A stretch of 64,000 bases of DNA from Mytilus edulis (Eukaryota; Mollusca; Bivalvia; Mytilida; Mytilidae), in NCBI RefSeq assembly GCF_963676685.1, contig NC_092346.1, positions 93,981,917-94,045,916 of the forward strand. Reading direction: 5' to 3'. How positions within the stretch are numbered: the stretch's first letter is position 1; each line of letters begins with the position of its first letter. Of this stretch, positions 21,251-32,252 are shown one piece after another. Both the position numbers and the translations under genes were made by a program. The notes beneath the pieces were generated by a model. That model was not told where the DNA came from. It saw only the letters and a program-made list of their open reading frames with translations, and searched no databases.

Positions 21251-23327
21251 GTAAGATGATATAACACCACAAACTGTTACATAAATTTTAATGCAAACTG
21301 AAACAACGAGTAGTTATATATTCTTTCATGCATGTCCGTGCTACGTAAGCAAGTTAATAATCATACAATAAATGGCAATTTTTGTATTGACTGGGACCAC
21401 TCGAACAGTCGTGTGTACGCTATAAATACATTTTGGGGTTGTTAACTTTAAAAATACTTGATGGAAAAGTAATATGACGCCGAAATATGAACTTCATCCA
21501 AGATAAGTTTGTTGTATTTATATGTAGTGTATAAAGGAGTTTGCATTTTGATATGTGTAAAAAAAAAGGGGGGGAAGGAGAGATGCGCAATGTTGTACAC
21601 ATTTGAAGGAGGGAACGCAATTCAAAAACATAAGCAGACGAAAAACAAACAAAGTATATCTAGAAGATGCCACTGATTTTGTACATACACCAAACGGTCC
21701 AAATGATTTATGCTCGATTTTTTTTTTAAACAAATGCATTTAGCTTATACAAACATTTAAGAAGTGCGACACGTTGTTATGAAAAGTAATTTAAATATAC
21801 TGTTAGTAAACAAAGTCTGGACTGGTCAACTTAAAAACGAAAAATATTTTTTTGCACTTTAAGAGGCATTTTTTTCACACTAAAAAAAGTCCTTAAAAGA
21901 ATACAAATGTTGTCAGTGAATATATACCAATTGGCTATCTAAACCTTGAAACAAAACCATGGCATGAGGAATACACTGTAAATTTGTTTTTGATGTAAAA
22001 CAAGACAGTAAAACAATAGATGCAGCATCAATGAAAGGAGGTGTCAATGAGGCAGCAACCGGTGAACCCAATGACATACATTACCAAAAGTAGACATCAA
22101 CATGATTAAGAGGACATCTTGTTGACTTAAACAAAAATTGAGAATAAAAGTACCAAAAGGTCAACATTATACAAGCAAGAACATGCGGTATGAATACAAA
22201 TGAGACAATTATCCACCCCAAGTTCAAAGGAGGTGGATGAGAGCAAGTATAGGCAACTGCATGTATGGCCTTTAACAATGATAAAAATTCATGCATAATT
22301 TTGATAGAGAATACAGACAGGGAATGTGTCAAAGAGACATTAACCCGACAAGAGAGCAGGAAACAACCCAATGCCACCAATGGGTCGTGTCATCACCACA
22401 GCGAGATAATCTCGCATCCCGTAGCGGAATTCAGCTTGCACCAAGACATTTCTAAATGTATATTTCTATATGATTTATGTTTTTTTCCAAACATTTTGTT
22501 TTTCATATATGCTATGCTGGTGACCAAAAATTAATATGATTTTAACATTTACTTTATTTTGTAGACAAACCAATGATGATTTCGGGACACAGTTGTTATG
22601 TGTAAAATGTGAAGAATTAAAAAAAACTATATAAATATTCGAATTTTCATTGTATCATAAACAGCTTCAATTTTATAAGAAAAAAGATTCAAAGATTTTT
22701 TTTTAATTACTGCAGCAGCAATCATTATAAATAAATCACAGTATCAAAAATGTTGGGTTAACATTATTTTGACAGCAACCACAAAGCGAAAAAAGGTACA
22801 CAGACATATATTAAGTAAATGAAACAAACATCAAGAAACACATTGTTGTCAGATATGTCGGAGAATTTTAAAGATTTGTATTAACAAATTAAAAATCATA
22901 TAAACAATTTAACAGTTTTCATGTTTGCGTTGTATCTCATTGACATGTCTGGCCCTTCTCAGTTAACTATATGGTATGGAGTTTTCTTAATATTGGAGGC
23001 CGAGCAGTGATTCTATTTGCGAATATCTATGTCATTTGAACTCTGCTGGGTTGTTGCCTCATTAGCAATCTCCTTATTTTATATAAAGGTTCACATGTAC
23101 AGGAGAATTCGAAGTTGTTGTTTTTGTGAAGCTGCCCTTTTATACAAAAGTCATGATGGATATTATAATAGTTTGTAGTAGGAGAATACACTTTTCAGTT
23201 ATTTTTTGTATTTTTCATGCAGTATGGATAAATCCCATTCCACCTTTTCAATGTGATTGATTCAAACATGCATTCAAAGAGTATTGGGTTTCATGAATGA
23301 CTGGTTAACTTCTGTATTTCTTCATAG
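21251..23327 (+). other. Putative intron carrying repeats
   Basis: It starts GTAAGA and ends TTTCTTCATAG. Inside are a dispersed-repeat copy at about 22190-22280 (CGGTATGAATACAAATGAGA, GTATGGCCTTTAACAATG), a mussel-type phrase GAATGTGTCAAAGAGACATT at 22322 with CGAGATAATCTCGCATC nearby, and a further dispersed-repeat copy at about 22920-23075 (TTGACATGTCTGGCCC, TATTGGAGGCCG, TTGTTGCCTCATTAGCAATC). Confidence 0.4.
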
Positions 23328-23416
23328 ACACGGAGACTGGCAAAGTGGTATTGTGTGAAGGTTGGTCCCCAAATGTTTTCTTCCCAAAAGGATTAGGCGA
23401 TATAGATTATTGGTGA
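23328..23416 (+). CDS. Possible second exon of the small unrecognised gene
   Basis: The exon follows acceptor TTTCTTCATAG. With the last base of the upstream exon it reads D-TETGKVVLCEGWSPN.. and ends ..LGDIDYW before TGA at 23414-23416. The balanced codon use and the tryptophan/cysteine-rich reading look more like real protein than the surrounding AT-rich DNA. A donor-like GGTGAAAC overlaps the stop, so the gene might instead continue to further exons that I could not find. Its function is unknown. Confidence 0.4.
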
Positions 23417-23754
23417 AACATTCAGACTATTCTGTCGTTAGCAATTTTAAGATCAGTTAATTTTGTAAATACAAATTGAGTTGACTCATTGTGTGATCTC
23501 ACTGATCTGCCAGTGATAAGTTGTTAAACAGGGTTTTTAAATTTTACATTGTAATCTTAGAGTTGTTTTTCTTTCCATAAACGTAACTTGATGTGTGCTT
23601 TTCGAGTAAGGTCAGTGCGTCAGATATTTGAAAGATTATTATAAAATGGAAAGCATAAATTATAACAAGAATTTACAGAAATAAGAATGAGACAAAACTA
23701 AGAAAAATGGATAAAAATTAAAATTAAGGAATACAGACTAACGTGGCTACAATA

Positions 23755-24010
23755 TACCGACTGTTGGTTGCTTAACGTCAAGTGGCAAATATTTCATGCA
23801 TGTTCAGGACGATGTGATACAATATAAAGAATAGAGAATATATATAGTGGTGTGCTATAATATGAAAATAGAGAAAAATGGTAGTTTATAGTATGAAGAT
23901 AAGAGAATATTAAACGTGGTGTGTTAAAATATAAAAATAGATCTTCAAGTTGGGTTGCTTGGTTATCGTCTTGTGGATAAATAATGGTAATGTTCAGGAC
24001 GAAAAAAAAA
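23755..24010 (-). mobile_element. Two short reversed SINE-like 3' fragments
   Basis: GGTTGCTTAACGTCAAGTGG, then ATATTTCATGCATGTTCAGG at about 23765-23810, and GGTTGCTTGGTTATCGTCTT, then ATGTTCAGGACG at 23954-24001, match the reversed tail of the SINE-like repeat. Confidence 0.6.
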
Positions 24011-25490
24011 TAACAATAATTATAAAGATGAGGTCCTAAATTATAGCCCGTTGGGGATACATGTTCGAGAAATTATAACTCGCCAGAAAATTAAGGTATA
24101 TTGGATTATGTACAACGGTCCACCTACAGATCCCTCTCTTAGCGCACAGAGAGCGTGGTATCCTCTATACACGACCAGTGGCGGATCCAGAACTTGTTAT
24201 AAGGAGGGCACTATACAGTCATGCTACAGTGTTTCCTTATATGATATAATCAACCAAATTTTTCCCACGAAAAAAAACCATGTCTTTAATTTTTTTTTAC
24301 ATGTGACAAAAATTCAGAAAAAAAGATCGCCGCTAATTACAGTATTTTTTATCGTTCTTTTAAGATTGCCCATCTGCAAGTTGGGCAACAGGATCAGCCA
24401 CAAGAATGTCAGTTTTAATAGATATACATGTAACGTTACACTGTTTACTGATCTTTACTGTTGTTATTATTTTTTTTTAAAATATAATGGGGATAACGGA
24501 AGTGCTATTTATAGATATGTTCTATATTTAATTATTTGTTACGCCCCCTATAAATTTCTGACCAGTCCGGTTAATCACCCCAGACGCTATATATATATGC
24601 GTCTGGGTTATCGAGACTACACCTACAGTTGAGAACGACTACGACAGGTAAAATATGAAGGGTCGTCTCAAAAATCAAAAAAAAAAAAAATGAGGTCATT
24701 ATTGATTTTATTGCTTTCAATCATTGACAATGATACAGCTTTCCTACAGAGTCCAAATGACATGGTTTTTTTATTTATTATAAAGAAAATGATATACTTT
24801 AAGTCACATTTCATCTTTTAGACGTTTAGCTTCTAGCTGTCCTGGTTGAATTTGGAAAACGAAAAGAACAAATCATGTTTTATTTCAGTTGATATTTAAT
24901 TAAACAATGATTATGTCGGTTGACAAGGGCGGCACATGTCTGTTAGTTTTGGCCTTTGGTGCCTCCATAATGTACTTTTACTTTGTGTCATTTCAATTCA
25001 CCAATTGGGTGTTCCACTTGAATTCTGTGTTCACCAATCACTGCTTTAATGTTGTAACATTGAAACGAGGGGTCAATTATATTTTTTTTCTCAAAATTCA
25101 TCAAGGAAAAACTTTACCTCGAACAAGATATCTTGAAGCGGAGGAGACCATCGTTGATAAAAAAAACGTGATATTTTCCTTCGACCTAAAAATTGAATAT
25201 GTAATTATGTAAAAATTGAATATGTACATCAACTAAGGTGAAGATCGGTAGAAAAACACAAAGTTGGTTGTGTTCACAAGTGTGATACGGACGGACGGTC
25301 CAGTATTCTTTTTCATTTTTGAAAAAAATCATAAAAGCTTTTACACCAACAAATTAAATCGTTATTGGCATGCGGCAAATATTTGGCGAAAGACTCACAT
25401 AATCACAAAAGTGAAGAGAAAATGGGTAAGGATTCTGAATGATTGGAATGTCGTGCAAATACATACGAAATAAGAATATTATATGACAGA
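24011..25490. other. Non-coding stretch with eroded element ends
   Basis: Near 24178 is GTGGCGGATCCAGAACTTG, a phrase I associate with transposon ends. At 24572-24604 CCAGACGCTATATATATATG + CGTCTGGG forms a hairpin, followed by TTATCGAGACTACACCTACA, related to 20920-20985. The frames at 24051-24632 (193 codons) and 24907-25212 (101 codons) are long only because stops happen to be absent; they have no domain and lysine/isoleucine/phenylalanine-heavy readings, so they are not called. Confidence 0.45.
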
Positions 25491-25493
25491 GAC

Positions 25494-25910
25494 ATATGTA
25501 TGGTGGTCGGATGCGGACGTTTCCCCTTTTCGTGTTTTCGGGGAAATCCAGAAATCGAGAAAGCGAAATCGACAAATTGAAAAATCGGGAAATCGAGAAA
25601 TCAAGAAATTGGGAAATCGAGAAATAGAAAAAGCAAAAATGCAAAATCGAGAGTTCATTTCGCGTTTTCGTGTTCTCTCTTTCTTGTTTTGGCGTATTTA
25701 CTTTCTTGATTTCTCAATTTCTCGATTTCCCAATCTTATCTATTTCCCAATTTCTCGATTTCCCTTTTTCTCGATTTCCTGATTTCCCGATTTCTCAATT
25801 TTGCTTTCTCGATTTCTCGAATTCCCAATTTCGCGTTTGCAAAATAAAAGGAGAAGTCACGAAAACGCGAAAAGGTGAAATAAATGGCCGCATCCGGCCA
25901 CCATACATAT
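25494..25910. mobile_element. Small fold-back element with GAAATCGA arrays
   Basis: The 23 bp ends are inverted with one mismatch: ATATGTATGGTGG(T)CGGATG at 25494 and CATCCGGCCACCATACATAT ending at 25910. The left arm (about 25545-25640) is an array of 8-10 bp units such as GAAATCGAG. The right arm (about 25700-25830) carries the same unit inverted (CTCGATTTC). The centre and inner arms have CGCGTTTTCGTG / CACGAAAACGCG. No target duplication is obvious and there is no coding capacity; frames on both strands are repeat artefacts. Confidence 0.7.
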
Positions 25911-26068
25911 ATTTATTTATTTATTTGGTTGATCTATATTCTTAAACTATATAGTCAAATCAGTATAAAACCGCCAATCCAATATGTTACGTAATGGTAA
26001 TCATGATGGTTTTTGTCTTTGAAACGACCCATCCATTTTACCTGTAAACTGTAGGTGTCATTAGTCGA

Positions 26069-26093
26069 TGTCGAGAGATGTTGAAAAGGTCTA
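26069..26093 (-). repeat. 25 bp repeat, partner of 20896-20920
   Basis: It is the exact inverse of 20896-20920. It is preceded by ACCTGTAAACTGTAGGTGTC, which also resembles the reverse of 24620-24660. It ends seven bases before the Helitron terminus at 26101. Confidence 0.75.
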
Positions 26094-26110
26094 ATAGTAA
26101 CTAGAGCATA

Positions 26111-26126
26111 CCCGCGAAATCGCGGG
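26111..26126 (-). repeat. Helitron 3' terminal hairpin
   Basis: The 6 bp perfect stem CCCGCG/CGCGGG has a 4-base loop, positioned six bases before CTAG. It serves as the termination signal for rolling-circle transposition in this family. Confidence 0.85.
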
Positions 26127-26542
26127 AATTAGAACCTGCTTAAAAGTATGTAATCTGTTGAAGGATGATTTTTTGTAAAAGATTTTAAGAGTGGATAATT
26201 ACAGGAAAGGTATCAAAAGTATCTTAAACATGAACTGGTATCAATATAACGTTTTGAATTTTTCTTCACTTAAGTTTTGTCATTAACTTCATTATGTAAA
26301 AATGTGTGGGCTATGGAAGGTTTCTGAAGAATTAATAGTGTGTTCTTATGTGAAACATGCGAGGATGGAAAAGAGGAAAAACTGCGGAAATTAGTTTGAC
26401 GTGACAACTGACAACGACAGGCCAATGGCCTGAAATTGTGACTGTATTGAAATGAATCAATATTTACAATGAAATCCGTAAATATTAGGTGAATTCCATT
26501 TAAAAAATAGATGTGAAATATGACAATTTATTTATTGAGTAG

Positions 26543-29500
26543 TCAATGATGGATAACGCCTTCATAAACTATGTTGTCTGTATAGTATTGTCCATCAAAC
26601 AGAGAATCAGCAGCAGGTAAAATGGATATTGATTTAAAGTCTCTAACTCTTGAAAATGCAACATAGAGCTGGCCATTAGAGAAAACAGGTTTTGTTAGAT
26701 CTAGTCCTATTTGTTCTAAAGTTTATCCTTGAGCTTTGTTAATTGTAATGGAGAATGCTGGCCTAATAGGGAACTGACGTCGTTTTAGATTGAATGGAAG
26801 TCCTGCATCTGATGGGATTATGGTAATTCTTGGAAGGAAGACAGTGTCTCCTGCATGTGTACCAGTCAGGATTTTTGTCTCGATAAGGCGAGTTCCAAGA
26901 TTTAGAACAGAAAGTCTAGTCCCTTTAAGAAGTCCTACAGCTGGGTTTAGGTTACGTAAAAGCATAATTGGTGCATGTTTTTTTAAAGTCAATTTATGTG
27001 GTGGTGTTCCAGAGGGTGTAATAGTGTTGAGGAATTCTGTAGGATACAAATATCCAGTAGATTCATCTTCAACAGTATCAGCACTGAGACAGGTTTTACT
27101 TAACAGTTGAAGGAAACATGTCCATAACCATTGTATTAATTGTGTCTAATTCATCATTTGTTGTTGTTAAAATGGCGCGATCTGTAAATTTTGAATAGTC
27201 TGATGATTCTAAAATATCACCATAAAGTTTATGTGTAAGATTCTTTAATCCATTTTTGTCTGGGCATATGCAAAGGTCTTTAGGGAGCTGTATTTTTGCA
27301 GATCCAACGTTTGGATATAGTTTTTCCTTCCCATTACCAATACGTAATAAGAAGTTTTCGAAATCTGCTTGATTGTTTGAATGTGCGTTACTACGTACTC
27401 TCATGTTAATTGTTAAATTGAACATGGTAATGCTTTCCCAGACTGCATAATATTACTATTAATTATTTCAGCTTGTGTTCCTTGGCGAATGACAGGTAAC
27501 ACCTGCCTGAAGTCTCCACCTAATAAAACAACTTTACCACCAAATGGTTCTATCTGTGTTATATCACATAATGTTCTATGAACACACTCTAACACATGCT
27601 TATGTATCATTGGCGCCTCGTCCCAAACTATAATTGCAGTATTTTTAATAAGATTAGCAAGTGCACTGTTTCTTGAAATGTTACATGTACTTGTCTCTGA
27701 AATTGGAATGGGTATTTTAAATCTGGAATGTGCAGTTCGTCCACCTTCCAACAATTGAGCAGCGATTCCTGAAGACGCTACTGCCAGTGCAATTTTACCT
27801 TTAGATCTAATACGGGCTAAAATTGTATTATATAGGAATGTTTTCCCCGATCCACCTGAACCATCCACAAAGTAAGCTGTAGTATTTGTATGGTGTTCTG
27901 TAGCATCAACTACTTTTTGGTAAACATGATGTTGATCTGAATTGAGAAGGGATTCATTTTTGTCTGCTATTACAGTTTGTTCTTCAATTTTGTACTGACA
28001 TTGTTCATGTAGTAAATTTGATGTAAAGGTAATATTAGATTCATCAATGTTTGGAAATCCAGGAAAATCTGCCAAGTTTTTACCATGAGATTTCAACAGT
28101 TGCTGTATGAGACACAGGACTTTGTTGCATACAAATTGTTTTGAATTGTGTGTTATATTATTGTTCATGTTATGAACAATGTCTTCTGACATGCAGTCTT
28201 TAAATTGTTCCCACAACTTTGCTGGTTCAGATGGCTGACAAAAGAGAAGAATTGTTACAAAAAGCAAACGAATCTGTGTTGGGGTTTCAATAGCAGCAGC
28301 TTCTGTAAGACATTCTACCCATTCTACATCATGTTGTAGAAAACCTCGTCGCATTGCAGTTTCTTTACAAGTAGTACAACCAGTACCATCTTCCAACTTT
28401 CTGAGGTCCTCATTACATGTGGCACCTGGACAATGGTGTAGTAATAGCCTTAAGAAAAAACGTTCTCCTTCTGCTGGGTTTGCCCTATAAAGTCGTCCAA
28501 TAACATTACCTTTTTTCGGGGTGCCCATGTATGTGAAGACTGATTCCATGTAAAATGTTCCGGGAAGAGGTGATATGGTATTGTTGTAGCCAAAGGATTA
28601 GTCTGGTTTATTTTAAACCAACCTGTCAATGTTATGTTTTTATTGTGTTGAAGTGCCTGTTGTGCTTTTCCCTCACTATAAACTACCTGCTCCTGCCCTT
28701 GTAAATGAACTGCAAGTCTCTGAATTGCTGGCGATTGAGTATGTAAATCATAGTGGAATATGCGCCAACATGCCTCTGATGCTGAAACATACCTAGCATC
28801 AACATAATGAGTAATCTCATTATACACATTGGTTCCTTTCTGGTCAGAATCACTGGTTTCTGCTTTTTGAAGTCTTACCATTATCTCGTCATGTCCTTTA
28901 TAAACATATTTATAAAGATATTTGACTGGTTTTACAGTAGAACATATTTCAACATTTATATGAGCGGAATATTTGGTGCAAAGATAAGGATTATAAGGCA
29001 CAACCCACCTATTATCCATATTACACCATTTTTCTCTACATAGAGTCCATTATCTCTACGTTTATAAAGTGGATAGCCATCTGATGTTTGTAATGTTGCA
29101 GGATTAAAATCTTTTGGAAAGCCTTTTGAGCATTTTCCATCATTCATGCATGAAGATTGTTTATTGGCTTTACCACATGGTCCATTGATCATATGCTGTG
29201 TAACAATATGATGAAGATTTGGCAATAATGCAGGGTCCGGTATTTCAGCTGAGACAAAGTCATCGAAATGATCAGGAGTTAAAGGTTTACTGTTGGGTTG
29301 TAAAATAAGAAGAATGTGTGAGTGGGGTAAACCACGCTTTTGAAATTCAATCACATAGACATAAGCAATAGTTTTGCCAAATACATTGTTTTGTGTAATG
29401 TCATGAAGAAGCATTTGAAGTTTTTGTTTGAATACTCTTGTAATCAAATCAGGTCTACCTGCTGGGGTTTGATTTTTAAGTAGGCTATGAACGATTTCTG

Positions 29501-30868
29501 GCCATTTCGGGTTGCATGTAAAAGTAATAAATAAATCGAGTTTTCCAAAGCGACGTACTATGGACATGGCATCTTGATATTGTTCATACATATTTCTTGG
29601 ACTGCCAGTGAAAGATGATGGCAAAATAATTTTTCTGCCAACTGTGACGCCATCAACATCTCCTGCATGAACAGCATCATTAAGTCCCTGATATAGTTCA
29701 GCTCGTAAGTCGTTCTGGTGGTAAAAGTAATAATTTAGTCTAAGTTGCTCAATCTTTGCAAACATATCTACAATATACTGTTGTAGTAATCTCCCTCCTC
29801 GAAGCAAAATGTTAAAGTTATCTCTCTGCATCAGATGGTGTGCATAAAATTGCATTGTTGATACATGAGAATTAGCATTTCCACTATGAGAATTAGCATT
29901 TCCACTATCAATTGTCCAACCACTATGTCCATATGGTAGAAAGAGAACATAATGCAAAGGGTCATATTTCGGGTGAGTTTCATTTATATGTAAGATTTCA
30001 TACCCCTTAGGGTGATTTGATGAATTTTTGTAAAGTACAATGTCTCTGTTTGTTGGTTCTTTCATTTGAGAACCTGGTATGATGAGTGATACTTCAGATG
30101 CTGTTGGTAAATTATAGCGCCGTGTGTCTTTACTGGTATCTGCATGTAATACCAATTTAATATTTTGGTGTGATGCATTATGATCATCATGCATTATTTT
30201 TGCTGCATTTTTAAAAATGTCAATGAATGGATTGCAGTCGTGTAGCATATTTTGTAATGTTAATAGCACAGACTTATTTAAGGTATCATTCCATTGCATT
30301 CTATTACACAATTCATTTTCAGTATCATGTATGTATATTTGTGCAAATTTAGGTGCTTTCCATTCTATGATGGACAGAACCACAAATACGGAAATTATAA
30401 GGTCCATTATGTGGAAAGACATCTTCATGAACACCTAATGAGGCAAATGCTAAGCTTGAGTTATATGCTCTTATGTTTGTCCTGAAATGTTTTCCCTGTT
30501 CAGTATTCAAAATGAATAAATTTTGCAAAGAATGTGGTGGGTCTTTAATAACAGGCAGTACAACTTTGCCTTGCATGCAACAGGTGGAAAATTTAGAATT
30601 TATATTTATTTGATCACTATGAGTCTCATTTTTCCACATCAGAGCTTTGCAACATTGACATTTATATTGCATTTCACCAATGTCACTATATTCAGGCAGT
30701 TTTATGTTTGTGGAATAATAGTCAATCAATGATCCTAATGCACTGTATAGTCTTTTTGAATTTCTTTTTGGTGCCACAACAATAGCGTCTGAGTTGGATT
30801 TGTTTTGCGTTTTAATTCCCTTTTTTGTCGTAGAGTCTGTTCTTGTGGTTTGTGTTATTTCGGCATGT
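26543..30868 (-). pseudogene. Helitron Rep-helicase, broken by frameshifts and a stop
   Basis: The product would nick and copy DNA for rolling-circle transposition. Reading from about 30868 leftward: an N-terminal part with CxxC-type clusters (KCQCCKALMW); a Helitron-like N domain (PFAM-type, for example HPKYDPLHYVLFLPYG); the Rep metal site KRGLPHSHILL near 29330; the two-tyrosine motif KYLYKYVYKGHD near 28915; then a PIF1-type helicase with Walker A DGSGGSGKT near 27860, Walker B IIVWDEAPM near 27625 and GGDFRQVLPV near 27515. The C-terminal part ends VAFSRVRDFKS.. at stop 26543-26545. Frame changes occur near 30355, 29020, 28505, 27425 and 27090. An in-frame TAA at 26723-26725 replaces the usual glutamine of NKAQGQT. 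It cannot make the full enzyme. Confidence 0.93.
29868..29912 (-). repeat. 21 bp tandem duplication inside the Helitron Rep region
   Basis: GAGAATTAGCATTTCCACTA is present twice in a row, giving SGNANSH twice in the reading. It keeps the frame and so may predate the decay. Confidence 0.8.
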
Positions 30869-31179
30869 TACTGTACTGTAAAAACAATTGTGTCATATTA
30901 AATGAAAGCATTGAACTGAGCTTTAACATGTTTCATCACTTCAGCATATTATGACTATTTAGTGATGATAAATAACAACCTACATTATAATGGTAAGTAA
31001 ATGAAGCATAAAATATACAATGTCTTTCCCGTGTATTTTCATTTAGGTTTGTCCTGTGTGAGAAGTTTTATGCAATAATCATAAATAGATACTTTCTGTT
31101 TCATTACACATGCAGAATACAGAATAATCGATATGCTTTTTGTTTCGTAAAAGAATTTGTTTAAGTAAAATGTTGTTTA

Positions 31180-31915
31180 GTAGGAAATTTTGGCAATCAA
31201 AATTTAAGTCAGAGGTTACAACATATGTAAGGTTGCGACTAAGCGGTTACTGAAAACAAATATTTGTATGTGTCATAAAAAAAAGTGTAGAAGGCGAACC
31301 GCTGTGCTCATGGTTTTTGTTGCGTTACACATGCCATGCATGCAGAATAGAGACTACATGTAAGCGGTTACTGAAAACACATATTTGTGTGTGTCATAAA
31401 AAAAGGTGTAGAAGGCGAACCACTGTGCTCATGGTTTTTGTTGCGTTACAAATGCCATGCATGCAGAATAGAGAATAATCATAATGTTAACCTTTTTGAT
31501 TAAAGTTGATCAGTAGGAAATTTTGGCAATCAAAATTTAAGTCGGATGTTGCAACATGTGAAAGGTTGCGACGGAGCGGTTACTGAAAACACATATTTGT
31601 ATGTGTCATAAAAAAAGGTGTAGAAGGCGAACCACTGTGCTCATGGTTTTTGTTGCGTAACACATGCCATGCATGGAGCATCTATAGAGAATAATGATAA
31701 TGTTAACCTTTTTGATTAAAGTTGATCAATCAAAATTTAAGTCGGAGGTTGTAGCATTTGAAAGGTTGCGACGGAGCTGTTACTGAAAACACATATTTGT
31801 ATGTGTCATAAAAAAAGGTGTAGAAGGCGAACCACTGTGCTCATGGTTTTTGTTGCGTTACACATGGCATGCATGCAGAATAGAGAATAATCATAATGTT
31901 ACCCTTTTTGATTAC
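31180..31915 (+). repeat. Four direct repeats of 120-213 bp
   Basis: The anchor GCGGTTACTGAAAACA and variants occur at 31243, 31363, 31576 and 31776. Each is followed by ATGTGTCATAAAAAAA, GTGTAGAAGGCGAACC and GTGCTCATGGTTTTTGTTGC. The unit borders the probable Myb-like exon at 31957 and may lie in its intron. Confidence 0.85.
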
Positions 31916-31956
31916 AAATGAATCTTTTTTGATCTTTTTTTTGTGTAAATAATCAG

Positions 31957-32123
31957 CAGAAGAAGCAAAAATAAAAGCACGGGAAGAAAGAGAACAGAAA
32001 AAAGAAGAAACTAAAGATAAACGACATAAAGAAACGGCCGACATGTTAAGAGCAATTGTAGATGCTTTACAAAACAAAAATCAATTTAAATATGCTACTA
32101 AAAATCAACATACATTGAATTAA
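31957..32123 (+). pseudogene. Probable last exon of a Harbinger Myb-like protein
   Basis: After a TAATCAG acceptor, 54 codons run to TAA at 32121-32123. The reading is a highly charged helix (EEAKIKAREEREQKKEETKD..) ending in ..ADMLRAIVDALQNK. It converges on the Harbinger transposase on the opposite strand, 129 bp away. PIF/Harbinger elements encode a transposase plus a Myb/SANT-like DNA-binding partner whose C-terminal part is often such a charged coil, hence the call. The N-terminal Myb domain was not found upstream, where tandem repeats intervene. It could also be an unrelated coiled-coil exon. Confidence 0.45.
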
Positions 32124-32252
32124 AAAATATCAATATTCATTCATTGTATTCATAAGTTTGGAACAAGATTATTTCTTTTCTGGTTTCCACTTTCTACAAT
32201 TCCTTGTAGTACATGTCCATTGTTCACATGATCGTTCACTACTATTTCTTCA

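Larger units (their letters stand above)
26101..30900 (-). mobile_element. Helitron (rolling-circle transposon), decayed autonomous copy
   Basis: On the minus strand the element ends with a hairpin, CCCGCG-ATTT-CGCGGG (26111-26126), then TATGCT and CTAG at 26101-26104, with host T next. This is the classic Helitron 3' end (stem-loop, CTRR, insertion before T). The Rep-helicase coding region runs inward from 26543 to about 30870. The 5' TC terminus was not found, so the right limit is approximate. There are no terminal inverted repeats, as expected for the class. Confidence 0.85.

Noticed and set aside
24051-24632. 193-codon plus-strand open frame
   Set aside because: It spans homopolymers and repeat text (GGCGGATCCAG), has no domain, and its composition follows the local AT richness.
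26790-27110. 106-codon plus-strand frame
   Set aside because: It is the opposite strand of the Helitron helicase C-terminal region.
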